NCBI RefSeq assembly: GCF_033344935.1
Contig: NZ_JAWPMM010000001.1
Span: 3,582,001-3,646,000, forward strand
DNA: 64,000 nucleotides
Direction: 5' to 3'
Source: Reichenbachiella sp.
Lineage (GTDB): Bacteria; Bacteroidota; Bacteroidia; Cytophagales; Cyclobacteriaceae
Shown: in pieces, positions 37,416-45,818 of the stretch
Layout: the number at the start of each line of letters is the position of its first letter
How positions within the stretch are numbered: the first letter of the stretch is position 1
The notes under the pieces: generated by a model
Databases searched by the model: none
What the model saw: only the letters and a program-made list of their open reading frames with translations
What the model was told of the DNA's origin: nothing
Translations under genes and position numbers: made by a program

Positions 37416-38831
37416 CTATTTCGAAAGTTCCTTCAACATTCCACTAAAAACGACCCCGTGAAAGGGATATACCATGTACCAATACAATCGGCCCCAGATA
37501 CCCTTTGGCCGAAATGTAGCTGTTTGTATCAATTCTTTGCCGACAATTTTAAATTCCAGCCAAGCCTCTCCTGGCAATTTCATTTCTGCAAACAAAAGCA
37601 ACCTTCCTTTGGTTTTGTCTGCGAGAAGGACTCTCCAAAAATCTACCGCATCCCCTGTGGCTAACTGATCCGGGTGCGACCTTCCTCTGCGAAGTCCCAC
37701 ACCTCCAAATATTTTGTCCATAAATCCTCGTAATTGCCAGAGCCATGTAGCATGATACCAACCTCTATCTCCACCTATTTGCCAAATTCGATCCACCGTA
37801 ACCTTTTGATCAGATATCAATGAAGTCCTTTGATCCACAAAACAACCAAATGATGGTACTTTCATAAAATCAGATAAATGTTGCGTCAGAACTCCGCTAC
37901 CTAAAGCATCTTTCCAGCTGGAAACTATTTCATGATCTTCAATTTTCATGAAGGTTTTTCTGAGACATTCTTGATATGAGCTTGGTTGGACATTAAGAAT
38001 CTCATTGATTTGGGTATCTCGGCAAATTACTTCCACTTTCATACTACTGACCAACGCAGTAGCCAATTTATACGACGTAGAAGTAACAAAGTACAGCCAA
38101 TAAGAGGATAAGCGTGGAGTCATTACTGGTACGGTATAAATATATCGTTTCAATCCACGCACCTCTGCGTATTGCAAGAGCATTTGCTTATAACTCAGCA
38201 CATCCGGACCACCTATGTCCAAATTTCGATCATAAAGTTTTTGTTCGCCTAAACTCTTAGACAAGATATCAATGACATCTTTGATACCGATAGGCTGACT
38301 TTTGGTATTTAACCATTTAGGAGTGATCATCACAGGAAGCTTCTCGACCAAGTCACGGATGATTTCAAAAGAAGCGCTTCCTGATCCAATAATAATCCCT
38401 GCTCTCAGGGTGGTCAAATGATATTTTCCTTCTGAAAGTACTGCTTCTACCGCTTTCCTGGAAGAGAGGTGCTTCGATAAAGCAGTTTCATTAACAATCC
38501 CACTTAGATAAATGACCTGCTTGATTCCTTTGTTTTCAATAATTGATTTGAAATTATTAGCCACTCTATACTCCAACTCTTCATAATCTGAAGAAGAAGC
38601 CATAGAATGCATGAGATAATAAGCCGCATCTATATTGTCAGGAAGACGAATTGTATTAGATGGGTTTAGGAAGTCAATTTCAATAACTTCAAGATTTTTT
38701 CGTACCGCATTCGGAGGATTGAAACGGTTCTTATCCCTCACACAGCATACTACATGATGGTCATTTCTGACCAATTCTAAAAGCAGTCTTTTTCCAATAT
38801 ATCCAGTAGCTCCTGTAAGTAATATCTTCAT
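37416..38831 (-). CDS. SDR-family protein with C-terminal DUF2867
   Basis: A 471-residue fusion. Residues 1-290 are an atypical short-chain dehydrogenase fold with TGATGYIGKRLL nucleotide motif and YLSGIV. Residues about 325-465 are DUF2867, a START-like domain with GGDRGWYHATWLWQLRGFMDK and WLEFKIV. This architecture commonly accompanies photolyases in light-response clusters. Substrate unknown. The SRPBCC gene ends 18 nt upstream. Confidence 0.88.
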   Translation of the reverse strand: MKILLTGATGYIGKRLLLELVRNDHHVVCCVRDKNRFNPPNAVRKNLEVIEIDFLNPSNTIRLPDNIDAAYYLMHSMASSSDYEELEYRVANNFKSIIENKGIKQVIYLSGIVNETALSKHLSSRKAVEAVLSEGKYHLTTLRAGIIIGSGSASFEIIRDLVEKLPVMITPKWLNTKSQPIGIKDVIDILSKSLGEQKLYDRNLDIGGPDVLSYKQMLLQYAEVRGLKRYIYTVPVMTPRLSSYWLYFVTSTSYKLATALVSSMKVEVICRDTQINEILNVQPSSYQECLRKTFMKIEDHEIVSSWKDALGSGVLTQHLSDFMKVPSFGCFVDQRTSLISDQKVTVDRIWQIGGDRGWYHATWLWQLRGFMDKIFGGVGLRRGRSHPDQLATGDAVDFWRVLLADKTKGRLLLFAEMKLPGEAWLEFKIVGKELIQTATFRPKGIWGRLYWYMVYPFHGVVFSGMLKELSK

Positions 38832-38849
38832 TCTTCAAGATATCAATAA

Positions 38850-39338
38850 TTACACGATTGTCATTTGTGTACTATCGACTTTACCAAAATAGTCGTCAAC
38901 AGCCTTTTCTCTGTAATCGAATATTTCATCCAGTTTTTTCTTTATAAATAGACTATTTGCTATAGCTCCTAAAAAGCCAAATGGCGGCTGATAGGAAATA
39001 ATATCTTTCATTACCACCACCCCATCTATTACATCCAAAATATGCTGATGATGCCACATGACATACGGCCCGATTCGCTGCTCATCCACAAAAAATTCCT
39101 GATCTCTTATATGTGTGATTTCAGTTACCCATTCTGTTTTCAACCCCAGCAAAGGACTGACCTCATATGAAATAATCATGCCCTCGTACATCTTTTCTTC
39201 CGCATGCGAAGAGGTGATATCAAACCCCATATGATCCGGAGTAATCAACTTGAGATTCCTTGGAGAGGATATAAAATCCCAAAGCTCCGCCTTACTTGCA
39301 TCGATCACCTGTGCTTTGAAGTATTGATAAAAAGCCAT
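38850..39338 (-). CDS. SRPBCC-family (START-like) protein
   Basis: A 162-residue single-domain helix-grip protein: MAFYQYFKAQVIDASKAELWDFISSPRNLKLITP, then TEWVTEITH and a long C-terminal helix (LDEIFDYREKAVDDYF). Such proteins bind hydrophobic ligands. No catalytic residue can be assigned. It lies 2 bp from the upstream small gene, so they are one transcript, and it recurs in photolyase clusters of other bacteria. Confidence 0.85.
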   Translation of the reverse strand: MAFYQYFKAQVIDASKAELWDFISSPRNLKLITPDHMGFDITSSHAEEKMYEGMIISYEVSPLLGLKTEWVTEITHIRDQEFFVDEQRIGPYVMWHHQHILDVIDGVVVMKDIISYQPPFGFLGAIANSLFIKKKLDEIFDYREKAVDDYFGKVDSTQMTIV

Positions 39339-39340
39339 GT

Positions 39341-39520
39341 CTAGAGCTGTGATATTTGTTGAAACAAGCGCTGAGCCTCCATTAGCTTTTGCTCTAATCT
39401 CCGGTCTATAAATTGCCCTTTTTGGGTAGTGAATTCGTGAACTTCAGACATTATTCTGTCGTACCTTTCTTCCAATTTCTCCTTTGCAGACTTAGATTTT
39501 TTTCTAAAAAATGACACCAT
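39341..39520 (-). CDS. Small charged helical protein (59 residues), copy A
   Basis: The frame from ATG 39520 to TAG 39341 encodes MVSFFRKKSKSAKEKLEERY and on to FQQISQL. It is a basic N-terminus followed by a helical, coiled-coil-like stretch. It is about as long as, and similar in pattern to, the gene at 39531-39689, with KxKLEEry/KKYaKL and a final QQ(I/L) in both. This resembles the short DUF6435 type. It sits 10 nt after copy B and 2 bp before the SRPBCC gene, so it is well embedded in the operon. Function unknown. Confidence 0.68.
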   Translation of the reverse strand: MVSFFRKKSKSAKEKLEERYDRIMSEVHEFTTQKGQFIDRRLEQKLMEAQRLFQQISQL

Positions 39521-39530
39521 AGTTGTAGGA

Positions 39531-39689
39531 TTAAGTATTTAATTGTTGAAGTACATGATCAGCTTCTGCCATCTTCTGGTCGCTCAATGCTCGATTGATT
39601 GTTGACAATCGGTGAGCCTCATTTAGCAGTTTTGCGTATTTCTTTTCCAGTTTTCTTTTTGCTGACCTTTGAAAATAACTTCTGAACAT
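39531..39689 (-). CDS. Small charged helical protein (52 residues), copy B
   Basis: The frame from ATG 39689 to TAA 39531 encodes MFRSYFQRSAKRKLEKKYAK and on to LQQLNT. The layout is the same as copy A: hydrophobic-basic start then amphipathic helices. It begins 22 nt after a hairpin terminator behind the fasciclin gene. Similarity between the two, and the conserved operon position, support real coding. Function unknown. Confidence 0.65.
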   Translation of the reverse strand: MFRSYFQRSAKRKLEKKYAKLLNEAHRLSTINRALSDQKMAEADHVLQQLNT

Positions 39690-39710
39690 ATTTCTAAAAA
39701 TTTAAAAATG

Positions 39711-39735
39711 ATCGAGGACGCGTCTCGTCCTCGAT
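39711..39735 (-). terminator. Terminator after the fasciclin gene
   Basis: ATCGAGGACG / CGTCCTCGAT is a perfect 10-bp stem with a 5-nt loop. On the minus strand it is followed by ATTTTTAAATTTTT. Only 22 nt separate it from the next minus-strand gene, so partial readthrough may feed the photolyase cluster. Confidence 0.75.
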
Positions 39736-39766
39736 CTTCACTCTACAATAACCAATTACGTTTCTT

Positions 39767-41545
39767 TTATGGGATCAACAACACTTCGTCAATCACATGT
39801 ATTACACCATTCGTAGCATGAACATTTGTACCCGTAATGTTGGCACTCGTGTTAATGGTTAATTCTGTTAAATCGAATGTTAAATCCGTTCCTTCTACAG
39901 AGGCTACTTTGTTGGCAGTTAGTGCTCCAGCCAAGTCTACATCATACACTCTACCCGATACAACATGGTATTTCAAAACATCTACCAATGTAGCAATCGG
40001 AATGTCATTCAAAGTAGTCCATGACTCATTGCTGTCCAACAATTCGGTAAAAGCAGCGTCCGTAGGTGCAAAAACTGTGTAAGGACCTGCGCCATTCAAA
40101 ACAGCAACTAAATCTTGTGGAGATCCTTCTCCTGCCGTCCTTGTTAGGGCAGCTAATAGAGAAGTAAATGATCCATCGTCGGCAAGTGCTGAGGTTACAT
40201 CCACTATTGTTCCAGCTGCTGGCTCCAATACTTCGTCAATGATATGCACCACACCAGTACCAGATTCCACATCCACTGTGGTGATCTCGGCTGACCCATT
40301 GATGAAATTTCCTGCATCAACTAAAGAAAAGTAGATGTCATCACCTTGCAAGGTTTCAGCGTTCGCTGGAATTCCGGAACTTAATACCTTAGATCCTACC
40401 ACATGATATTTTAATATATCTGCTACTGCTGCTGAGGTTGCAGCATCCAAATCGATACCCGATGCTGTAAATGCCTCATTTGTAGGAGCAAAAATTGTTA
40501 GTGCTTCTGCATCTAAAATGGTAGTAACTAAGTCTGCTTTTACTGCAGCAGTTATTAGAGTGGTAAAGTTCTTGTTGAAATAAGCTGGTTCGAGAACAGT
40601 TCCTACGAATGCCAATACATCCTCAGGCACAAGTACGGCATCGATAGTATGAATAATGCCATTAGTCGTTTCTACATCAAATGGGCTAACAACCTTCGCT
40701 CCATTCACCGTAATTCCACCCTCAGTTGCCAATGTAATTTCGTCACCTTGAAGTGTAGCTACATTACCAGCTGTAACCGCTGAAGAAGGTACTTCTCCAC
40801 TTACTACATGATACTTCAGAATCTCTACAAGGACGTCTACAGGGACATCATCAATGCTCTCCTGGCCAATTGTAGTCAATAACGTTGCAAATGCAGCATC
40901 TGTCGGAGCAAAAACTGTGAATGGTCCGTCAGCCTGTAATGCACTTATTAAATCAGCTCGAGTTAAAGCAGCGGCTAATGAACTATAACCGCTAGCTACT
41001 GCAGTTGCTACAATATCTTTGGTTGGAGATAATTCGAAGCCCTCAGGTACTAATACTTCATCGATAGCATGTACAACGCCATTAGAAGCAGCTAAATCAA
41101 AAGGAGAAACTACAGAAACGCCATTGACTGTAATGCCATCTGAAGTAGCTAATGTAATATCGGCTCCATTCACAGTAGTTACGTCTCCATCAGCTACATC
41201 CGCGGAATAAACCTCTGCAGCGACCACGTGATAAGTCAAAACTTCGACCAAGTCTAAGTTTGAGATATCTCCTAAACCATCTACACCTAGATCAATCAGC
41301 AATTGTGCAAATGCGGCATCCGTTGGTGCAAAAACAGTGAAAGGACCATCACCTTGCAAAGTTTCAATCAATCCAGCCTGCGTTGCTGCAGCAGCTAAAA
41401 TATTGAAATCATTAGCCTGTAGTACAGCGACGATATCATTTGATGAATCGTCTCCATCCATGTTGTTGTCATCGTCATCACAGCTTACCATGACTAACGA
41501 AACTGAAAATAATAATAAGAAGGATAATAAGAATGTATTTTTCAT
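39767..41545 (-). CDS. Fasciclin (FAS1) lipoprotein, four domains
   Basis: I start at ATG 41545 (MKNTFLLSF), giving 592 residues. The lipobox ends at VMVSC and an Asp-rich linker follows (DDDDNNMDGDDSS). Four tandem FAS1 domains cover the rest, at roughly 35-165, 170-300, 305-435 and 445-590. Each has the GPFTVFAPTDAAF and (I)HVIDEVL(V/L)P motifs, degenerate in the third (EALTIFAPTNEAF). FAS1 domains mediate adhesion. It is probably surface or periplasmic. It is divergent from the MerR/B12 regulator and first in line of the light cluster. Confidence 0.93.
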   Translation of the reverse strand: MKNTFLLSFLLLFSVSLVMVSCDDDDNNMDGDDSSNDIVAVLQANDFNILAAAATQAGLIETLQGDGPFTVFAPTDAAFAQLLIDLGVDGLGDISNLDLVEVLTYHVVAAEVYSADVADGDVTTVNGADITLATSDGITVNGVSVVSPFDLAASNGVVHAIDEVLVPEGFELSPTKDIVATAVASGYSSLAAALTRADLISALQADGPFTVFAPTDAAFATLLTTIGQESIDDVPVDVLVEILKYHVVSGEVPSSAVTAGNVATLQGDEITLATEGGITVNGAKVVSPFDVETTNGIIHTIDAVLVPEDVLAFVGTVLEPAYFNKNFTTLITAAVKADLVTTILDAEALTIFAPTNEAFTASGIDLDAATSAAVADILKYHVVGSKVLSSGIPANAETLQGDDIYFSLVDAGNFINGSAEITTVDVESGTGVVHIIDEVLEPAAGTIVDVTSALADDGSFTSLLAALTRTAGEGSPQDLVAVLNGAGPYTVFAPTDAAFTELLDSNESWTTLNDIPIATLVDVLKYHVVSGRVYDVDLAGALTANKVASVEGTDLTFDLTELTINTSANITGTNVHATNGVIHVIDEVLLIP

Positions 41546-41594
41546 GTCTAACATATTTTTGTTTTTCTTAGACAATATTACGAGACCGTTACAT

Positions 41595-41639
41595 TTTTGT
41601 TTAATTTATTTAATATTTTTTTAGACATTTTAAACAAAA
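41595..41639. promoter_or_regulatory. Inverted repeat in the fasciclin/CarH-like control region
   Basis: TTTTGTTTAA (41595-41604) and TTAAACAAAA (41630-41639) are perfect 10-bp inverted arms 25 bp apart, between the divergent fasciclin and MerR genes. The arms could be two half-sites, or two single sites, for the MerR/B12 regulator. The region is AT-rich, so chance is possible. I did not find a second copy before the small genes. Confidence 0.45.
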
Positions 41640-41710
41640 GTGCCTCTAATGAGTATTAGTAAGGGGTAACAAATATTTTTTGTTCATCTTTACGTACATA
41701 AAATCTAGAC

Positions 41711-42592
41711 ATGATTACTTATACCGTAGCACAAGTTGAATCATTAACAGGTATTTCTGCACATTCTCTTAGAGTATGGGAGCGACGATACAACTTCATT
41801 AAACCTCATAGAACCGAGACTAATATTAGATACTACTCCGATAAACAATTGAAAAAATTGATCAATGTGGGTATTCTACTCAAGCATAATTATAAGATAT
41901 CCAAAGTCGCAGCCATGGACGACAACAAAATCCATGATCTTATAAGTAGCATTCTCCTAGGCCAGCAGGAAAACTATCAAGACGATATTAAATCTCTGAC
42001 CGTGTCGATGATTGACCTGGATGAAGCTGGATTCAACAAGCTATTCAACACACACATCAATAAAAATGGGTTGGTCAATACTTTCATTCAGCTCATTTAT
42101 CCCTTTCTTCAACATGTAGGTGTGCTATGGGGGATTAATAAAACTATGCCTGCCCAAGAGCATTTCATTTCTAACCTCATCAGACAGAAGTTGATCTCTG
42201 CAACCGAAAATTTACCTTTAGCAAGGTCTGAAGCCCCGAGTCTATTACTTTATTTATTTGAAGGTGAAGACCATGAGATTGGTTTATTATTGGCCAATTA
42301 CATCGCCAAGGAATTGGGATGGAAAACCTATTATTTAGGTTCAAATGTCCCTTATGAAAATATTGAGATCATATCTAAACAAACGTCGCCTGATCTCCTG
42401 TTTACCATGTTCGTATCTCCCCGAAAATCCAAATTTGCACAAGCTATGGATGATTTTTTAAAGAATATCAATACCAAAATGCTTTATTCGGGTCACGGCG
42501 ACATCATCAAAAAATCCCAACATCAGAACAAAACACACTTTCTACAATCACCAGAAGACTTTCGCCAATTTCTATCAGAATACAAGAAATAG
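41711..42592 (+). CDS. MerR-family B12-binding light regulator (CarH/LitR-like)
   Basis: A 293-residue regulator. The MerR winged helix is at 1-70 (YTVAQVESLTGISAHSLRVWERRY), the four-helix cap about 90-165, and the cobalamin-binding fold about 175-275. Two CarH hallmarks are present: Wx9EH in the cap (W140, E150, H151) and an ExHxxG lower-ligand motif (H188 in GEDHEIG). CarH proteins bind adenosylcobalamin, repress in the dark and release DNA when light breaks the Co-C bond. Next to a photolyase cluster, that role is likely here. Light response is inference. Confidence 0.88.
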   Translation: MITYTVAQVESLTGISAHSLRVWERRYNFIKPHRTETNIRYYSDKQLKKLINVGILLKHNYKISKVAAMDDNKIHDLISSILLGQQENYQDDIKSLTVSMIDLDEAGFNKLFNTHINKNGLVNTFIQLIYPFLQHVGVLWGINKTMPAQEHFISNLIRQKLISATENLPLARSEAPSLLLYLFEGEDHEIGLLLANYIAKELGWKTYYLGSNVPYENIEIISKQTSPDLLFTMFVSPRKSKFAQAMDDFLKNINTKMLYSGHGDIIKKSQHQNKTHFLQSPEDFRQFLSEYKK

Positions 42593-42645
42593 CATGAACT
42601 TATACTTAGCTATGTTGTTCTATAAATGAATCAAACAATCAGACC

Positions 42646-43071
42646 ATGAGCACTTTTGCTGTTGCAATTACTAAAGATGAACTTACCACCCAAGTCAGTA
42701 CAGATGGCCACATGGGACTAGTAGATGAACCCGTTGAAATTGGAGGATTAAACAAGGGACCCACGCCCTATGACCTATTATGTGGTGCGTTAGCAAGTTG
42801 CACGTCAATTACCCTTCGTTTATATGCCAATCGAAAAGAATGGGATGTTACTCGAATTAGAGTTGAGGTAAAGCACGCTAAGGATTATAAAGAGGTTTGT
42901 GAAGACTGTGAAAATCAATCTCAAAAAGTAGATGTTTTTGAACGCATCATAAGTCTGGAAGGTAATCTTGATGAAAAACAAAAACAGCGAATGCTGCAAA
43001 TTGCAAATGCCTGTCCAGTACACAAGACACTAGAAGCAGAGGCTATTGTTGAATCTAAATTGAAGGAATAA
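42646..43071 (+). CDS. OsmC/Ohr-family peroxiredoxin-like protein
   Basis: A 141-residue OsmC-family protein. The two redox cysteines are in ALASCTSITLR and NACPVHKTL. Such proteins reduce organic hydroperoxides using thiols. An additional CEDC (about residues 86-89) lies in the middle. It is 53 nt after the MerR gene on the same strand and ends at a clear terminator, so it may belong to the same stress/light unit. Confidence 0.92.
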   Translation: MSTFAVAITKDELTTQVSTDGHMGLVDEPVEIGGLNKGPTPYDLLCGALASCTSITLRLYANRKEWDVTRIRVEVKHAKDYKEVCEDCENQSQKVDVFERIISLEGNLDEKQKQRMLQIANACPVHKTLEAEAIVESKLKE

Positions 43072-43074
43072 AAA

Positions 43075-43097
43075 AAATCCTACCAGAAGTAGGATTT
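43075..43097. terminator. Terminator between osmC-like and SiaB-like genes
   Basis: AAATCCTAC / GTAGGATTT is a perfect 9-bp stem with a 5-nt loop, with an A-run on one side and a T-rich flank on the other. It can serve both convergent genes. Confidence 0.75.
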
Positions 43098-43122
43098 CAT
43101 GTTTCTTATATTTAAGAAGGAA

Positions 43123-43800
43123 TTATACTCTGTTGATTTTGATCTGAAAGGTGAAATAAGAATACTCACTGTTTACCTTGTCGAATTTATAATTCAAACG
43201 TTCTCCAGTTTTTCTGGCTAATTGAATTAATCCCAATCCAGCCGTACCTTTTTCAGAAAACTCCCCATTACTAAGTGTTTCCTTATAGAGTGCTCTAAGG
43301 CCGTTTTTATCCGTATTGTTCACTTCTTCAATCTTATCCTTCAAATCATAAGTATGTTTGGTTGGAATAAAATTGCCAGTGATGATATTGTAATATTTTT
43401 CCTTCGCAATTACTGTGATCAACCCTGATTTGGCATCATGTTCGGAGATTTCCTTGAAATGGCCTTTCACTTCATCCATATGGTGATAAAGATTATGCAC
43501 ACATTCAACCGCCGCACTATAAAAAAGCTTTTGTACTTTTTTATCGGACTCGGTCATGTTCACCTTTCTATCTAGCGTTTCAATTACTGAGGTAACCAGG
43601 TCAAACGTAATAGCCCCCTTGTACATGAGCAACACGTTCTCATTATATATCTTATTATACAAATCGAAGCTGTTAGCACTAGGATTATCTGTCACAGATT
43701 CGCTTTTTTTCTTTACGTCTTCAGTCATATTCTTTTGAGTAATTTTTTCATCCTTCCATTCATCGAAGGCGCCTAGCATTTCATTTGATTCTTTATCCAT
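43123..43800 (-). CDS. SiaB-family protein kinase
   Basis: A 225-residue cytoplasmic protein with the GHKL-type ATPase outline of the SiaB family: a helix FYSAAVECVHNLYHHMDE (N-box position), VIAKEKYYNIITGN, and the glycine-rich GTAGLGLIQLARKTGERL. Family members such as SiaB regulate partners by serine phosphorylation, usually beside a phosphatase (SiaA) and an anti-sigma antagonist (SiaC). Neither is adjacent here. It is divergent from the binding-domain kinase at 43984. A charged N-terminal stretch of about 45 residues precedes the core. Confidence 0.82.
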   Translation of the reverse strand: MDKESNEMLGAFDEWKDEKITQKNMTEDVKKKSESVTDNPSANSFDLYNKIYNENVLLMYKGAITFDLVTSVIETLDRKVNMTESDKKVQKLFYSAAVECVHNLYHHMDEVKGHFKEISEHDAKSGLITVIAKEKYYNIITGNFIPTKHTYDLKDKIEEVNNTDKNGLRALYKETLSNGEFSEKGTAGLGLIQLARKTGERLNYKFDKVNSEYSYFTFQIKINRV

Positions 43801-43951
43801 ATAGCTGAAAACTAATACTACGGCATTGTATATACTCGGCTTTAAATCTACAAAAATAATATGTTAAACTCCAATTATTTGGATTTTGCAAAGAATAGCC
43901 TCTGATTTTTATGATTCTCATTAGGAGTTTAATAAAAGTCAAGCAAAGATT

Positions 43952-43979
43952 TTTGCTCTGAGGAGATTAGCTATCTTTG
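43952..43979 (+). promoter_or_regulatory. Promoter of the binding-domain histidine kinase
   Basis: TATCTTTG (43972-43979) is a perfect -7 element with TTTG (43952-43955) 16 bp upstream as a candidate -33. The start codon GTG is only 5 nt further, so the transcript should begin at or beside the start codon and be leaderless or nearly so. Confidence 0.5.
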
Positions 43980-43983
43980 ACTC

Positions 43984-45771
43984 GTGAGGGTAATTAGAAG
44001 CATTTTCTTTACAATTTTATACTTTTCCTGCCTTTTGGACACGGTAGGGTCTGGAATAAGTTGGTCAGAGATTCAAAAGAAAAAAGAAGGATCAATAACT
44101 ATATACTATCGTAGTACAGAACCCTTTCTAATCGAAGAATCAGACGGCTCATTACGAGGTCTTGAATACGAAATGATGGTTGGATTCAAGTACTTTTTAT
44201 GGAATAAATACGGCATACGCATCGATTTGGACTGGCAATCTAAAGAAAGCTTCAAATATGTTTTTGGACTGATCAAAGACAATCCCAAAGAAGGCGAGTT
44301 TGGATTAGATATTATCTCCAGAACAACAGTTCGTGAACAGTCGGTTGGCTTTTCGGACCCATATTTTCCAGACATCCAGGTGCTGGTCTCAGATAAATCC
44401 ATTCCTACGGTCAGTTCTTTAGCTGAGTTTCAAGAACAATTTGGTGAATATACAGCAGTCTCCGTATCGGAAACCACCTATGATCAATACCTTAAGAACA
44501 TTAGGAAAGAACATGCGATTGATTTTAATATTATATACAAAGAATCGAGTAATGACATTCTAACTGGAATATTGGAACAGTCAGGGAGGTTTGGCTATAT
44601 GGACCTACCAAATTACCTTATAGCGCTCAACCAAAATTTAGCTATCAAACGACAACCTATCCTACCGGTTAAAGGCATTGGCTTCAGCATTATTTTCAAA
44701 AAAGGTAGTGATTGGGAAACACCCATCAATGAATATCTGGGAAGTGCTGAATACGAAATATTGAGAAATAAGGGTATTCAAAAATATTTAGGAAGTGATG
44801 TATATGATCTGATTGAGAGTATTTCGCAAGGTGAGGATGAAGAAATGGTCTTGCTTCTCAAGGAAAAAGAGCTTGTCGACCGAGAACTTTTGGAACGGTC
44901 GAAACAGGTTCAACAGCAGGAATACATTACTAATATGCTAATCGCCTGCGTTGTTATTGTATTCTTAATTGCCTTCGCCTTGTACAATAGAAGCAAAATA
45001 AAATCTAAGGCCAACAAAATATTGACTGCCCATCGGGAGATGATTGAAAATCAAAATGAATTGTTGAGCAAGCGAAACAATGAACTCCTGGAATTGGATG
45101 AAGAAAAAAACAACTTTATTAATATTCTTTCACACGACCTGAGGGCTCCAATCAATAATATTACTGCACTAGCAGGCTTATTGGCGATGGATGACAATTT
45201 ATCAGAAAGTCAAGTAGGGTCCATCAAGCACATTGCTGCCGAATCGAGGAGGCTTAACAAAATGGTGACTAGAATTCTGGATGTAGAGCGAATAGAATCA
45301 AAATCCACAGAAGATTTTCGCATTATTAATTTGACCAATGTCATTGATAAAGTAATAGCCAATTATGAAAAACAAGCCCTCGACAAAAAAATTACTTTGG
45401 CCTTTGATTCTGAAGGAGAGCACAACGTGATGGGACTGGAGCAATATCTATTTCATGTATTTGAAAACCTCCTATCCAATGCTATCAAGTTCTCTCCTCT
45501 TGGAGAAGCTATTTGGATTAGAGTAATAAAAAAGGGAGATCACCACTTGATCAATTTTACAGACGGAGGGCCTGGAATGACAGAAGAAGATCAACAATTG
45601 ATGTTCAAAAAATTCCAACGATTAAGTGCTAAACCTACAGCAGGAGAACGATCGACTGGCCTTGGACTTTCTATTGTGGCCAAATACACCGAACTATTAG
45701 GAGGTAAATTGACCTGGGAATCAGCACCTAATGAGGGGACTACATTCACTGTTTCATTGAAGGCAGTATAA
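43984..45771 (+). CDS. Histidine kinase with fused periplasmic solute-binding domain
   Basis: A 595-residue transmembrane kinase starting at GTG. A signal peptide (about 1-22) precedes a family 3 solute-binding domain, about 35-270 (GSITIYYRSTEPFLI ... GFSDPYFPDIQVLVS). A coiled coil, one membrane helix (about 317-334), another coiled coil and the kinase core follow. The phosphoacceptor is H384 (ILSHDLRAPINN). The ATPase has N-box ENLLSNAIKFSP, G1 DGGPGMTEED and G2 STGLGLSIV. The binding domain probably detects an amino acid or similar small molecule. No response regulator adjoins it. A terminator follows the stop. Confidence 0.92.
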   Translation: MRVIRSIFFTILYFSCLLDTVGSGISWSEIQKKKEGSITIYYRSTEPFLIEESDGSLRGLEYEMMVGFKYFLWNKYGIRIDLDWQSKESFKYVFGLIKDNPKEGEFGLDIISRTTVREQSVGFSDPYFPDIQVLVSDKSIPTVSSLAEFQEQFGEYTAVSVSETTYDQYLKNIRKEHAIDFNIIYKESSNDILTGILEQSGRFGYMDLPNYLIALNQNLAIKRQPILPVKGIGFSIIFKKGSDWETPINEYLGSAEYEILRNKGIQKYLGSDVYDLIESISQGEDEEMVLLLKEKELVDRELLERSKQVQQQEYITNMLIACVVIVFLIAFALYNRSKIKSKANKILTAHREMIENQNELLSKRNNELLELDEEKNNFINILSHDLRAPINNITALAGLLAMDDNLSESQVGSIKHIAAESRRLNKMVTRILDVERIESKSTEDFRIINLTNVIDKVIANYEKQALDKKITLAFDSEGEHNVMGLEQYLFHVFENLLSNAIKFSPLGEAIWIRVIKKGDHHLINFTDGGPGMTEEDQQLMFKKFQRLSAKPTAGERSTGLGLSIVAKYTELLGGKLTWESAPNEGTTFTVSLKAV

Positions 45772-45775
45772 AAAA

Positions 45776-45797
45776 GGGAATGCCCCCCGACATTCCC
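45776..45797. terminator. Terminator between kinase and amylase genes
   Basis: GGGAATG / CATTCCC around a C-rich 8-nt loop, with an A-run before and TGTTTTTATTATTTTTT after. It probably terminates both convergent genes. Confidence 0.7.
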
Positions 45798-45818
45798 TGT
45801 AACCCAAAACTGTTTTTA

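Noticed and set aside
41691-41697. Single TACGTA upstream of the CarH-like gene
   Set aside because: There is no second box at 4-nt spacing, so it is not counted with the nitrate dyads.
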